DNA from: Phyllobacteriaceae bacterium
GTDB taxonomy: Bacteria; Pseudomonadota; Alphaproteobacteria; Rhizobiales; Ancalomicrobiaceae
Length of the DNA: 28,396 nucleotides
Direction: 5' to 3'
Assembly: GCA_012517025.1 (NCBI GenBank)
Contig: JAAYVT010000471.1
Coordinates: 1-28,396, forward strand
The position numbers and the translations under genes were made by a program. Positions within the stretch are counted from its first letter, which is position 1; the number at the start of each line of letters is the position of its first letter. The notes below the pieces were generated by a model. The model was not told the DNA's origin and did no database searches. It worked only from the letters and a program-made list of their open reading frames with translations. This document shows, one piece after another, positions 1-8,810 of the stretch.

Positions 1-24
1 ATTTTCTTCACTTCCCGTCGAATT

Positions 25-3000
25 TCACGCATCGATACGATGCGAGATGCGTCGCGACCGGCGAGCCTCGTCGAGCGAGCCGACGCTGCCCGCCGACGCC
101 CGGGGTTCGCGATCCGTGCTCCCCCGCCCGGCGAGAAGCCGCGGCAGATCCGCGGCGGCGACCGGCCGGGAGAAGAAGTAGCCCTGCATCGTGTCGCATC
201 CGAGCTCTCGGAGCGCCTCGACCTGCTCGCCGGTCTCGACGCCTTCGGCGAGAACCTCGAGACCCAGGGTGCGAGCCAGGGAGACGATCGCCGAGGTGAT
301 CGCGCAGGACTTCGGATCGTCGGGAATGCCGCGAATGAAGCTTCGGTCGATCTTGAGCTTCTCGATCGGCAGGTCGCGCAGATAGGACAGCGACGAATAC
401 CCGGTGCCGAAGTCGTCGATGGCGAAGCGGACGCCCTTTCTCCGCAACGTCGCGAGCGTCTCGAGCGCGCTCGACCCACAATCGAGAAGCGCTCCTTCGG
501 TGATCTCGATCTCCAGAAGATTGGCCGGCAATCCGCTCTCCTCGAGCGCCGCCGTGACCCGCGCGACGAGGTCGGTTCGCCGGAACTCCGACGGCGACAG
601 GTTGACGGCCAAGACTTCGAGGCCGAGACCGACCTGCGACCAGTCTCGCATCTGACGGCAGGCGGTGCGCAGGACCCAGTCGCCGATCAGGTCGATCAGT
701 CCCGTCTCCTCGGCGAGTGGCAGGAAATCGTCCGGCGGGATCAGGCGACCGTCGCCGTCGCGCCAGCGAATGAGCGCTTCGACGCCGATGGCGCGGCCGT
801 CCTTGGCGCCGACCAACGGCTGATAGTGGAGCTCGAATTCGCCGAGTTCGAGCGCCCGGCGCAGACGCGCCTCGAGCTCGAGGCGGCGCGACGCCTTCGC
901 GGTCATCGCTCGATCGAAGAAACGATAGACGCCGCCGCCCTCGGACTTGGCCTCGTAGAGCGCCGCGTCGGCCTGTTTCAACAATTCGTCGGCACTGGTC
1001 CCGTTGCGCGGAAAGAGGCTGATTCCGATGCTCGTCGAAATCCACACCTCGCGACCGTCGGCGATGCGGAAAGGCGCGCCGAATTGGGCGATGCAGCGCC
1101 CGGCGACCTCGGCCGTCGCCGCGACGTCGGCGACCTCCGGCAACAGACAGATGAATTCGTCGCCGCCGAGACGCCCCAGGACGGCCCCCCGAGGCATCAC
1201 GTCGGAAAGCCGGTGCGCCACGTCGCACAGAAGCGCGTCGCCGACGGCGTGACCCAGACTGTCGTTGACCGTCTTGAAGCGATCGAGATCGAGAAACAGC
1301 ACCGCGCCGATCTGGTCGGGTGCGATCACCTCGACGGCCAGTCTCAGACGATCCCGCAGGAAAAGCCGGTTCGGCAGATCGGTCAGCGGATCGTGCAACG
1401 CGAAATGCGTGAGCCGATCTTCGGTGGCCTTGAGCGGCCCGATGTCGACGAAGGTGCCGAGGCGATGCAGCACCGCCCCGTCCGCCCCGCGAACCGTCGA
1501 GATCATCAGCCACTGCGGATAGATCTCGCCGTTCTTGCGACGATTCCAGATCTCGCCCTGCCAACGGCCGTCTTCGCTCAACGCCTTCCAGAGGTTCCGA
1601 TAGAACTCCTCGTCCTGACGGCCCGACCGCAGCACGCTCATCGATCGGCCCAGAACCTCGTCGGCGCGATAGCCGGTGATCGCGGTGAAGGCCGGGTTCA
1701 CCTCGATGATCGCCCCCTCCGCGTCGGTGATGACGACGCCTTCCTGGGTGTTGTGGAACACGGCGGCGGCGCGTCGAAGCGCCAGTTCGGTCCGCTTGCG
1801 CTCGGTGATGTCGGCATGCGTGCCGACCATGCGGACCGCTCGCCCCTCGGCGTCGCGAACCACGAAGGCGCGCGAGAGAATGTGACGCCACTCGCCGCTC
1901 TTCGCCCGCATTCGGAATTCGAAGGAGGAGAAATCGTATCGCCCCTCGAGAATGTCGCGGGTCCGGGCCCTCGCCGGCTCGACGTCGTCGGGATGCAACA
2001 AGGCCTCGTGACTTTCGACCCGATCGGCGATTTCGTCGGGCTCGTAGCCGAGCATCGTCTTCCAACGCGGCGAATAGTAGATCGTCCCCTCCGCGAGGTT
2101 CCAATCCCACAGACCGTCGCTCGCGCCCCGCATCGCGAGGTCGAAACGCTCCTCGCTGGCGCGCAACGCGTCTTCGGTCGCGCGCCGCTCGGTGATGTCC
2201 TCCGCGATCGCGACGAGATAGGGCTCGTCCTCGGCGTCGCTCGCAATCTTCGACGCGGTGATGCGCGCCAGCGCGATCGAACCGTCGCGGCGAATGACCC
2301 GGCGCTCCGAGATGATCTTGGTGAGCTCTCCCGCGAGCAGTCGGCGCAGCGAATCCGCAACCCCGTCCCGCTCCTCCGGATGAAAGATCGCGAGGACCGG
2401 AAGGGCGTTCAGCTCTTCCCTCGAATAGCCCGAAATTTCCTGGAAGGCGGAATTCCAACGGATCCACCGACCGTCGAGAGAGACGTGGACGATGCCCACG
2501 CCGACCTGTTCGAAGGTCGCGCGATAGCGGTCTTCGGCCGCCTGCGCCCGCCGCGTCTGTCCGAGCTTCTGCACCGCCTCCTCGAGGCGCTGGCGCTGCC
2601 AGAGCAGGTGGGCGAAGCCCAGGCAGGCGAACAGGGCGACGAAGAAGGCGAGCGCCGTCGACCACCCCAGCCGGTGAAGTCGGCCGAGCATTTCGTCTTC
2701 GTCGACGGAGGACACCAGCCGCAGGTTCGCCCCCGGCACGACGCTCGTCGAAACCAGCAGTCGGGTCCCGTGATCGTCGCGCGAGACGGTGGTGTCGGCC
2801 GATCCGTCGGGTTTCAGTTCGGACGGCCGTCCGATGCCGATGGGGCCGAGATCGCCGTCGTTCTCGCCGGCCGCCGGCGGAACCAGCGCGAAGCTTCCAC
2901 CGTCGTCCGACAGCAACCGCGTCCGCGACGAGGAGAAACGATGGTCGTCCAGAACCAACAGCCGCGGCAGAAAGTCTTCGAGACGCGATTCGATCTCGAC

Positions 3001-3738
3001 GACGGCGAGAACCTCCCAGGAGACGAAATCGTGCAACGGCACGAAAAATACCAGCCCGATGCCGTCCGACCCCGACACCGGCGAGCTTTCGATCTCCCCG
3101 CTTTCGGCGACGCGCCGCACGACGGCGGGTTGGCTCGCCGTCGCGGCGTCGTCGATCAGGTCGACCCCGTTCGGTCGGTAGATCCGGACCTTCGCCGCCG
3201 ACACGGTTTGCCGGGTTCTCTCCACGATCGCCGAGAGCTGTTCGCGCGCGGTCGCGGACGGACGCATCAGGACGTCGGAGACCGCCCGACGCAACCCTTC
3301 GTCGGCGACCGCGTCCGTGACGATGCGGCGACGTTGCACCAACCACCGTCCCAACTCTCTGGCGTCGTGGGTGACCGATCGCGCGATCCGCTCCATGCCC
3401 TCGCGCCGGGCCGACGAGGTCTCGATCTGGAACGAAACGAACGCGATCGACGCCATCGCGAACACCGCGACCGTCGCGGCCACGAACGGCGTCTTCGACG
3501 AACTCTCGCGATCTCGCTTCAATCCGTCGCGCGGAATCGGCCGATGCCGCATCACCAGGAAGATCAGCGCCGAGGAGACGACGACGTAGAACAGCCCCTT
3601 GAACGTCCCGATCTGGACCAACTCCGCCGGGTCGATGACATGCACGAGCATCCGATCGGAAAAGAAGATCCATGCCGTCGACAGGACCAGGTAGCCGAGG
3701 GTGGCCTTCACGGCGAAAGTGCGGTCGGCTCCGTCCAT
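25..3738 (-). CDS. Membrane-anchored PAS-PAS-PAS-GGDEF-EAL protein (cyclic-di-GMP turnover)
   Basis: 1237 residues from ATG at 3738. The N-terminus has two membrane helices (about 10-30 and 46-63), a third at about 83-104, a putative periplasmic sensing region, and a fourth helix at about 358-380. Three PAS/PAC modules follow (about 405-520, 528-650, 658-770), each ending in an ITERR/DITERK-like linker. The GGDEF domain (about 775-940) has an intact GGDEF at 858-862. The residues just upstream (PRGAVLGRL) lack the RxxD inhibitory site. The EAL domain (about 950-1195) keeps EALIR (987-991), NLSPSEF, EITE, DDFGTGYSSL (from 1108), KIDRSFI, AEGVET and QGYFFSRP, so all usual phosphodiesterase residues are present. 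Both activities look intact, and direction is presumably set by the PAS and periplasmic inputs. It is transcribed away from the 3992 gene across an A+T-rich gap. The input ligand is not inferable. Confidence 0.95.
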   Translation of the reverse strand: MDGADRTFAVKATLGYLVLSTAWIFFSDRMLVHVIDPAELVQIGTFKGLFYVVVSSALIFLVMRHRPIPRDGLKRDRESSSKTPFVAATVAVFAMASIAFVSFQIETSSARREGMERIARSVTHDARELGRWLVQRRRIVTDAVADEGLRRAVSDVLMRPSATAREQLSAIVERTRQTVSAAKVRIYRPNGVDLIDDAATASQPAVVRRVAESGEIESSPVSGSDGIGLVFFVPLHDFVSWEVLAVVEIESRLEDFLPRLLVLDDHRFSSSRTRLLSDDGGSFALVPPAAGENDGDLGPIGIGRPSELKPDGSADTTVSRDDHGTRLLVSTSVVPGANLRLVSSVDEDEMLGRLHRLGWSTALAFFVALFACLGFAHLLWQRQRLEEAVQKLGQTRRAQAAEDRYRATFEQVGVGIVHVSLDGRWIRWNSAFQEISGYSREELNALPVLAIFHPEERDGVADSLRRLLAGELTKIISERRVIRRDGSIALARITASKIASDAEDEPYLVAIAEDITERRATEDALRASEERFDLAMRGASDGLWDWNLAEGTIYYSPRWKTMLGYEPDEIADRVESHEALLHPDDVEPARARTRDILEGRYDFSSFEFRMRAKSGEWRHILSRAFVVRDAEGRAVRMVGTHADITERKRTELALRRAAAVFHNTQEGVVITDAEGAIIEVNPAFTAITGYRADEVLGRSMSVLRSGRQDEEFYRNLWKALSEDGRWQGEIWNRRKNGEIYPQWLMISTVRGADGAVLHRLGTFVDIGPLKATEDRLTHFALHDPLTDLPNRLFLRDRLRLAVEVIAPDQIGAVLFLDLDRFKTVNDSLGHAVGDALLCDVAHRLSDVMPRGAVLGRLGGDEFICLLPEVADVAATAEVAGRCIAQFGAPFRIADGREVWISTSIGISLFPRNGTSADELLKQADAALYEAKSEGGGVYRFFDRAMTAKASRRLELEARLRRALELGEFELHYQPLVGAKDGRAIGVEALIRWRDGDGRLIPPDDFLPLAEETGLIDLIGDWVLRTACRQMRDWSQVGLGLEVLAVNLSPSEFRRTDLVARVTAALEESGLPANLLEIEITEGALLDCGSSALETLATLRRKGVRFAIDDFGTGYSSLSYLRDLPIEKLKIDRSFIRGIPDDPKSCAITSAIVSLARTLGLEVLAEGVETGEQVEALRELGCDTMQGYFFSRPVAAADLPRLLAGRGSTDREPRASAGSVGSLDEARRSRRISHRIDA

Positions 3739-3991
3739 CCCATGACCATCCTGTACGATCGATCGGCAGTGATCGTGAATTCCAAGTTGTATTTTCCACT
3801 GACCGAACAGCGGTTGTCTCCAATTGTCTTCACATAATCATTTCAAAAGCATTTATCGAGTAGTTTTACACCCATCACTGGTTCGTTCCGGTATATGCCT
3901 CAACGTCATTCCCTCGATGGGTGAAAGCTCCCGGCATTAACTCGGCGCTAACAACGGGGAGTGATATTCGAGAAAACCTTTCGAACGAGCC
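3739..3991. promoter_or_regulatory. Divergent intergenic region with no gene
   Basis: About 250 bp between two divergently transcribed genes. It is clearly richer in A+T than its surroundings, especially 3780-3900, as expected for promoters firing both ways. I could not pick a convincing -35/-10 pair on either strand. No RNA gene or reading frame of note is seen. Confidence 0.45.
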
Positions 3992-4324
3992 ATGTTCCGC
4001 CAACTCCTCATTTCCGCAGTGATCGTGATCGGCTTCTCGGTTCTACCGGTGGTGGTGGCTCTGTGGCCGAGCGATCAGGGGCCCGTCGCCGTGCTGTTCA
4101 CGGACGATGCCGTCTCGGTCATGTCCGAGGCAGGCGGGCGGATCCTGACGACGTCCGACGATCGGCGATCTCTGGTGACCCAGGCTCCGCGCGACGAAAC
4201 GCCCGGCTTCGTCGCCCGCCTTCTGCGAAGAGGCGCGCGCTTCGTCGTCGCGGCCCCGTCCGCCGTCGGCTGCACCATCACGCCGCAACGCACCTTCTCC
4301 TCCACGACCGATCCCGAGGGATGA
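3992..4324 (+). CDS. Small exported or membrane-anchored hypothetical protein
   Basis: 110 residues starting at ATG 3992. The first 25 residues form a single hydrophobic segment after an MFRQ start, either a signal peptide or an N-anchor. The remainder is soluble, with one Cys near the C-terminus (VGCTIT). The stop codon overlaps an ATG of the next frame (ATGA at 4321-4324), and the chemotaxis receptor begins there or nine bases further on, so the two are co-transcribed and probably translationally coupled. I do not recognise a family. Because of the coupling, it could be a periplasmic partner of the receptor, but that is inference from position only. The ribosome-binding site is weak. Confidence 0.6.
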   Translation: MFRQLLISAVIVIGFSVLPVVVALWPSDQGPVAVLFTDDAVSVMSEAGGRILTTSDDRRSLVTQAPRDETPGFVARLLRRGARFVVAAPSAVGCTITPQRTFSSTTDPEG

Positions 4325-4329
4325 TCCCG

Positions 4330-5790
4330 ATGCCCGAAACCGGCATTTCCGACCTCCGCGCCTCCTTCCGTCGCATCTTCATGGCGATCCTTCCGGCGTG
4401 TGCCCTCGTCGCCGCCATCGCCGCCGTCGCGACCGGGCAATACCTCGTCCCGACCTTCGTCCTCGGCACCGCCTTCGCCGGGTTGGGCACGGGGGCCCTC
4501 GCGGTGATGGGCGACCATCCGGTGTCCCGTCAGATCGCCTCGGCGGCGTTGATGGGCATGGTCGGCCTGCTCGTCCTGGCGACCGCCGGCTCGAACTGGC
4601 AGATCGACATGCACATGGCCTTCTTCGCCGGGCTCGCGGTCGTCGCCGGTTGGGTGTGCTGGCAGTCGATCGCCGTCGCCGCCTCGGTCGTCGCCGTCCA
4701 TCATCTCCTGTTGAACTTCGTCTACCCCGCCGCCGTCTTCCCGCAGGGGGCGGACTTCTCCCGCGTCGTCCTGCACGCCGTCATCCTGGTGACCCAGGCG
4801 GCCACCCTCGTGTGGCTGACCTTCCGTCTGTCGTCGTCGTTCGAGACCGCCGCCGACGCCACCCGCGCGGCCGAGACCGCCCGCATGTCGGCCGACACCG
4901 CCGCCGCCAAGGAGCGCGACCTTTCGATCGATCAGGACCGGCGCCGGATCGAGGTCGAAGCCGCCATCGCCGGCTTCGAACGCAGCATCGCGTCGACGAT
5001 TTCCGAACTCGGGGAACGCGCCCGCCAGATGGCCGGAACCGCCGACACGCTACAGGAGACGTCGCAGGCGACCTCCACCGAAGTGACGACCGCCGAGGCC
5101 GCCTCGACCAACGCGACCACCAGCGTCGACGGCGTCGCCGCGGCCGCCGAGGAACTGAGCGCTTCGATCGCCGAGATCGCCACCCGCGTCGAGCGCACCG
5201 AGGCGATCGTCGGCGCCGCCAATCACGACGCCGAGGCCGCCAGCCGGGAAATCGAGAGCCTCGCCTCCGCCGCCGACAAGATCGGCGACGTGATCGCGCT
5301 CATCCAGAACATCGCCGGGCAGACCAACCTTCTCGCCCTCAACGCGACCATCGAAGCCGCCCGCGCCGGCGAAGTCGGGCGCGGCTTCGCCGTGGTCGCC
5401 TCGGAAGTGAAGGAACTCGCCAATCAGACGTCGAAGGCGACCGAAGACATCTCCGCCCAGATCGCCGAAGTGCAGACCGCCACCGCCGGCGCGGTCGACG
5501 CGATCCGCCAGATCGTCGGGCGCATGACCGAGATCGATCAGCTCACCAACGCGGTCGGTTCGTCGATCGAACAGCAGAACGACGCCACGCGGGAGATCGC
5601 GCGCAACGTCGATGCCGCCGCCAGCGGCGTGAAGCACGTGGCGAGCCTCCTCGGCGACGTCGCCGCGGCCTCGACCCGCACCGTCGCCGCGTCCGGCACG
5701 GTGTCGAGCGTCTCGGCGGCGGTCAACGAAGCCACCGCCACGATCCGCCGCGACGTCGACGACTTCCTCGCCAAGGTGCGCTCCGCGTGA
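4330..5790 (+). CDS. Methyl-accepting chemotaxis protein with multi-helix membrane N-terminus
   Basis: 486 residues from ATG 4330, chosen because GAGGG at 4316-4320 sits nine bases upstream. An in-frame ATG at 4321 overlapping the previous stop is the alternative. Residues about 18-166 contain around six hydrophobic helices with only short loops, so there is no classical periplasmic ligand-binding domain. The HHLLLNFVYPAAVFP stretch resembles a membrane sensor seen in other alphaproteobacterial receptors. A coiled-coil signalling domain follows. Its conserved hairpin tip lies at about 327-375 (NIAGQTNLLALNATIEAAR, then GEVGRGFAVVASEVKELA), which binds CheA and CheW. The C-terminus lacks the NWETF-type CheR/CheB tether. 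No che genes lie nearby, so it must plug into a pathway encoded elsewhere. The stimulus is unknown. Confidence 0.93.
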   Translation: MPETGISDLRASFRRIFMAILPACALVAAIAAVATGQYLVPTFVLGTAFAGLGTGALAVMGDHPVSRQIASAALMGMVGLLVLATAGSNWQIDMHMAFFAGLAVVAGWVCWQSIAVAASVVAVHHLLLNFVYPAAVFPQGADFSRVVLHAVILVTQAATLVWLTFRLSSSFETAADATRAAETARMSADTAAAKERDLSIDQDRRRIEVEAAIAGFERSIASTISELGERARQMAGTADTLQETSQATSTEVTTAEAASTNATTSVDGVAAAAEELSASIAEIATRVERTEAIVGAANHDAEAASREIESLASAADKIGDVIALIQNIAGQTNLLALNATIEAARAGEVGRGFAVVASEVKELANQTSKATEDISAQIAEVQTATAGAVDAIRQIVGRMTEIDQLTNAVGSSIEQQNDATREIARNVDAAASGVKHVASLLGDVAAASTRTVAASGTVSSVSAAVNEATATIRRDVDDFLAKVRSA

Positions 5791-5842
5791 CGCGACGTCG
5801 GCGCGGACGGACGACCCGGCCCACGCCCCTCCCGGGATCGAA

Positions 5843-5880
5843 GCGATGAAACCGACCGTCGACCCCGTCGGCTTCATCGC
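5843..5880 (+). terminator. Hairpin downstream of the chemotaxis receptor gene
   Basis: Arms GCGATGAA and TTCATCGC enclose a second stem CCGAC/GTCGG with one A/C mismatch between them, giving about 13 pairs. It lies 50 bases after the receptor stop. There is no U-run after it, so it may be a transcript-end stabiliser or a Rho-linked terminator rather than a classical intrinsic one. Confidence 0.5.
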
Positions 5881-6100
5881 CCACAGCTCTGCAACGGTCC
5901 TTCGACGAGATCGACTTACATCACATTACGTAGACGTCTCGCTCCTCTTCAATTGCTTATTTCCATCCGATCAATCGATAGTTGCTTTATCCATTACGCG
6001 ATGTTCGGGTATGCATTCCGCGACATCCTCGCGTTAACCATTCAGTAAAAGCACTTTTTATACATTCTCATGGGGCGAATACACATCTCATGAGAAAATC
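5881..6100. promoter_or_regulatory. A+T-rich upstream region of the TadG-like gene
   Basis: 220 bp without a gene. Bases 5910-6090 are much richer in A+T than the flanking genes, which suggests the promoter of the gene at 6101. I did not find a confident -10/-35 pair. No repeats or RNA structures stand out. Confidence 0.4.
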
Positions 6101-7438
6101 ATGCAAAGCGTCGTCGGAAAGTTTTCGACCTGTCGAAGCGGGAACGTGGCCCTCCTCTTCGCGCTGGCCGCAGCCGTATCGGCCGCCGCCGTCGGAGTGA
6201 CCCTGAACTTCACGCACACCGTTCAATCCCGGAAAGCCATCCAGGATGCCGCCGATGCCGCCGCGCTCGCGGCGGTCCACACGGCTCAGAACCATCTCGC
6301 GACCAACGGCTGGAGCGCGGCGAACGCCGAAATCGCTCGGACGGCCGGCGACGCGGCGGCGATGAAGACCTTCGCGGCCAACACGGCGACACTGCAGTTC
6401 GTCTCGACTCCGACCGAACATTCCACGACCACCATCGTCGACGCCCTGAACATCTCGTCGCATTTCGACGTGACCGCCGACCTCGCGACGATCTTCGCTC
6501 AGCTCCTCGGCATCGGTTCGGTGAAGATCGCCGCGACGTCCGAAGCGACGCTGGCCATGCCGTTGAAATATTATCAGTTCGTCTTCCTCGTCGACGTCTC
6601 GGGATCGATGGCCGTCGGAGCCACGAGTTCCGACATCACCAAGCTGACCGCCACGTACGATGCCGCCTTCACCGACAATCCGTGGTGTGTCCAGGCGCCG
6701 AGTTCCTACACGTCCTGCGCGTTCGCGTGTCACGACCCGTCCAACGCCTACCCCTGCACGCAATATCCCGACAAGAAGACGCGTCGAACCAAAGCCGCGT
6801 CTCTCGGCATCAAACTCAAGATCGATTACGCGAAGAGCGCCGTCGCGACGTTTCTCGGCGGCGTTCAATCGGCGATCGGCACCGGAAACGCAGTCGCCTC
6901 GATTTATACCTACGCCACCGACAATTACACGATCGATCAGAACGTCTCTCTCTCCCAAGCTCAAATCGATGCCGAATCGATCGAAATCGAACCGATCATT
7001 CCGAGCTTGAACTGGGGCTACACCAATACGACGACAGCGCTCAACACGCTGGCGACGACGCTGAAGAACGTGGGAGACGGCAGTTCCGCGACGTCTCGCA
7101 AGACGTTCGTCGTCTTCATCACCGACGGCATCGAGGACAACCTCGGCTTCACCTGTTACAATGGCCGTTGCACCGGCGTTTCCTATGGAACGGGGTGCAC
7201 CAAGGTGAAGAATACGGGCGCGACGCTCGTCTCGATCGAGGCGACCTATCCGGTCATCCCCGGCGACGCCCAATATCAGACCCTCGTCGCACCTTATGCG
7301 ACGTCGCTCCAAGCGACCATGAAATCCTGCGCGACGTCCGCCAATTGGTACTTTTCGGCGAACGACGGCCCGGCGATCACCAATGCGATGAATGGAGCCC
7401 TGCAACAGGTCGTGCGCGGAATGCGGCTTTCGAAGTGA
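6101..7438 (+). CDS. TadG-like pilus-associated protein with von Willebrand factor A domain
   Basis: 445 residues. A short cytoplasmic start (SGNVALLF motif) leads into one membrane helix at about 15-36 and the AIQDAADAAALAA segment, the hallmark of TadE/TadG-type proteins processed or anchored by the Flp/Tad system. A VWA domain starts at about 160 with the metal-binding MIDAS motif DVSGS (165-169) and a later ITDG. An insertion with four cysteines (WCVQ, SCAFACHD, YPCTQ) follows the MIDAS and probably forms disulfides outside the membrane. Such proteins act in surface attachment together with Tad pili. No other tad or flp gene is in the window, so this is a detached copy. The start at 6101 is favoured because it precedes the canonical N-terminus, but its ribosome-binding site is weak. 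Confidence 0.85.
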   Translation: MQSVVGKFSTCRSGNVALLFALAAAVSAAAVGVTLNFTHTVQSRKAIQDAADAAALAAVHTAQNHLATNGWSAANAEIARTAGDAAAMKTFAANTATLQFVSTPTEHSTTTIVDALNISSHFDVTADLATIFAQLLGIGSVKIAATSEATLAMPLKYYQFVFLVDVSGSMAVGATSSDITKLTATYDAAFTDNPWCVQAPSSYTSCAFACHDPSNAYPCTQYPDKKTRRTKAASLGIKLKIDYAKSAVATFLGGVQSAIGTGNAVASIYTYATDNYTIDQNVSLSQAQIDAESIEIEPIIPSLNWGYTNTTTALNTLATTLKNVGDGSSATSRKTFVVFITDGIEDNLGFTCYNGRCTGVSYGTGCTKVKNTGATLVSIEATYPVIPGDAQYQTLVAPYATSLQATMKSCATSANWYFSANDGPAITNAMNGALQQVVRGMRLSK

Positions 7439-8024
7439 CCTCCGGCGACGTCTCGAGACACCGGATCGCGGAGCGATCGATCGCCCGCACCTTCCGGCCG
7501 AGCCGGGATCGCAGCGAAGCAGATCCCCGAAGGCACGAAGTCGCTCGGGCGGGCGGCTTCGGAAAACGCAGTTCGATCTGCGGGTTTTGGTTGCGGGAGC
7601 CCCCAACCGCCGTCGTCGAACGCCGATCGATTGTCTGATCCGAACACCTTCCGAACAGAAGGTGGCGCTCGAGCGACGATCGCGGACACGACGGTCTATC
7701 CGAAATGAGCCAGAGGACACCCGATCGGGCGTCGCCCATCCCGTACCCTTGCACGGATCGGCTCATCGGGTTCTTTCCCAACGGATCGATCCCGCTTTCC
7801 CGCGGCGGCGACCGAGCGGCGAAGCGCGACGCCTCGGCGAAGAGCCGTTCGAGGATCGAGGCACGTTTGCCTCCGTCGAGGTGGAACCCCGTTGCCGTAT
7901 CCTCGCCGAACGTCAGATCTGAACGGGGGAACGTCGAACGACCGTCATCGTCCCGGAATCGGTCTCGCGCCGAGATGGCCGTCCTCGCTCGGGGACCCGC
8001 GACCTGCAGCCCGACATCCCCCCC
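7439..8024. other. Gene-free stretch
   Basis: 586 bp between the 3' ends of the plus-strand TadG-like gene and the minus-strand biotin-transport cluster. Open frames exist on both strands but have no recognisable motif, and their Arg/Ser/Pro-rich translations look like chance frames of G+C-rich DNA. A perfect 7-bp hairpin (CACCTTC, loop CGAACA, GAAGGTG) lies at 7645-7664 without a U-run. It could serve as a weak terminator for either converging unit. Nothing else is supported. Confidence 0.5.
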
Positions 8025-8219
8025 TCAGCACCAGAGGAACGCCAGAGCGACGAGCGCCAGAACGCCTGCCAACGGCCACACCCATCGCCGCTCGAAGCGC
8101 AGCTTTTCGTCGCCCTTTCTCGCATCCGCAGCGCGAAGGGCGATCTCGAGAGCCTTGGCGGTGGCGATCAGGCCGAGGGCCGAGAGAAAGGAGGTCGTGG
8201 CGATCTTGACGACGAACAT
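8025..8219 (-). CDS. Small two-helix membrane protein after bioY
   Basis: 64 residues from ATG 8219. Two hydrophobic segments (about 6-27 and 46-64) are separated by a highly charged loop (RAADARKGDEKLRFERR). The gene begins 15 bases after the bioY stop in the same direction, so it is the last gene of the biotin-transport group. No family is recognised. Possible roles are an accessory subunit of the transporter or an unrelated small membrane protein. The charged loop between helices and the tight linkage argue for a real gene. Confidence 0.55.
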   Translation of the reverse strand: MFVVKIATTSFLSALGLIATAKALEIALRAADARKGDEKLRFERRWVWPLAGVLALVALAFLWC

Positions 8220-8234
8220 GACCGCACCTCGGAT

Positions 8235-8810
8235 TCAATGACGCCGGACGGAGATCAGAGCTTCGATCCGTCGGCACACCAGCGCGGCTGCCAGCGCCTT
8301 GATCAAATCGCCCGGCACGAACAAGAGCGTCCCCCAGAGCGCCTTGCCGAATTCGAGGCCGATGACACCGGTCAACCACAGAACGCCGCAAGCATGAACG
8401 ACCGCGACGCCACCCGCCATGCAGGCGCCGACGTAGACGACCCCGCGCCCCAACATGCTTTCGACGCGATCCGCACGAAGCGCCAGCGCGCCGATCAGCA
8501 TCGCGCCCGGCACCCAGCCGTAGAGGTAACCGGCGGTCGGACCGATCAAGACGGCCAGACCACCACGGCCACCCGCCAGCACCGGAAGTCCCATCGCAAC
8601 CAACGCGACGACGACCAGCATGGCGGCCCCGGCACGACGCGGACCGAGCAGCAGGCCGGCCAACATCACGCCGAAGGATTGCAGCGTCACCGGAACCGGG
8701 AGAATGCCGAGAGGGATCGGCGGCGCGGCACCGAGAGCGACGACGAGGCCGGCGCCGAGCGCCGTGAAGGTCGAATTGCGGAAGCCGGCAGCAGTCGATG
8801 CGTTCTTCAT
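8235..8810 (-). CDS. bioY: BioY, substrate-binding (S) component of the biotin ECF transporter
   Basis: 191 residues, about six membrane helices, the usual BioY size. Diagnostic stretches are IPLGILPVPVTLQSFGVMLAG, the GRGGLAVLIGPTAGYLYGW segment at about 81-100, and FVPGDLIKALAAALV near the C-terminus, all characteristic of biotin-specific S components. Its ATG overlaps the bioN stop by four bases (ATGA). BioY binds biotin and passes it across the inner membrane with the BioM ATPase and BioN coupling protein. It sits distal to a biotin-dependent malonate decarboxylase operon in the same orientation, so it presumably supplies the cofactor for MadF. Confidence 0.95.
   Translation of the reverse strand: MKNASTAAGFRNSTFTALGAGLVVALGAAPPIPLGILPVPVTLQSFGVMLAGLLLGPRRAGAAMLVVVALVAMGLPVLAGGRGGLAVLIGPTAGYLYGWVPGAMLIGALALRADRVESMLGRGVVYVGACMAGGVAVVHACGVLWLTGVIGLEFGKALWGTLLFVPGDLIKALAAALVCRRIEALISVRRH

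Noticed and set aside
40..3837. A 1265-codon open frame on the plus strand opposite the GGDEF-EAL gene, and a similar long minus-strand frame
   Set aside because: Both are shadows caused by G+C-rich codon bias. Their translations are Arg/Asp/Gly-rich without domain motifs, while the true frame has contiguous PAS, GGDEF and EAL motifs.
6700..6760. CAFACH in the TadG-like protein as a heme-binding site
   Set aside because: It is CxxxCH, not CxxCH, and lies in a loop of a VWA protein. Structural cysteines are more likely.
7705..8241. 178-codon plus-strand frame in the gap after the TadG-like gene
   Set aside because: It runs over the antisense of the small membrane protein, has a chance-like Arg/Ser/Pro composition and shows no ribosome-binding site or motif.
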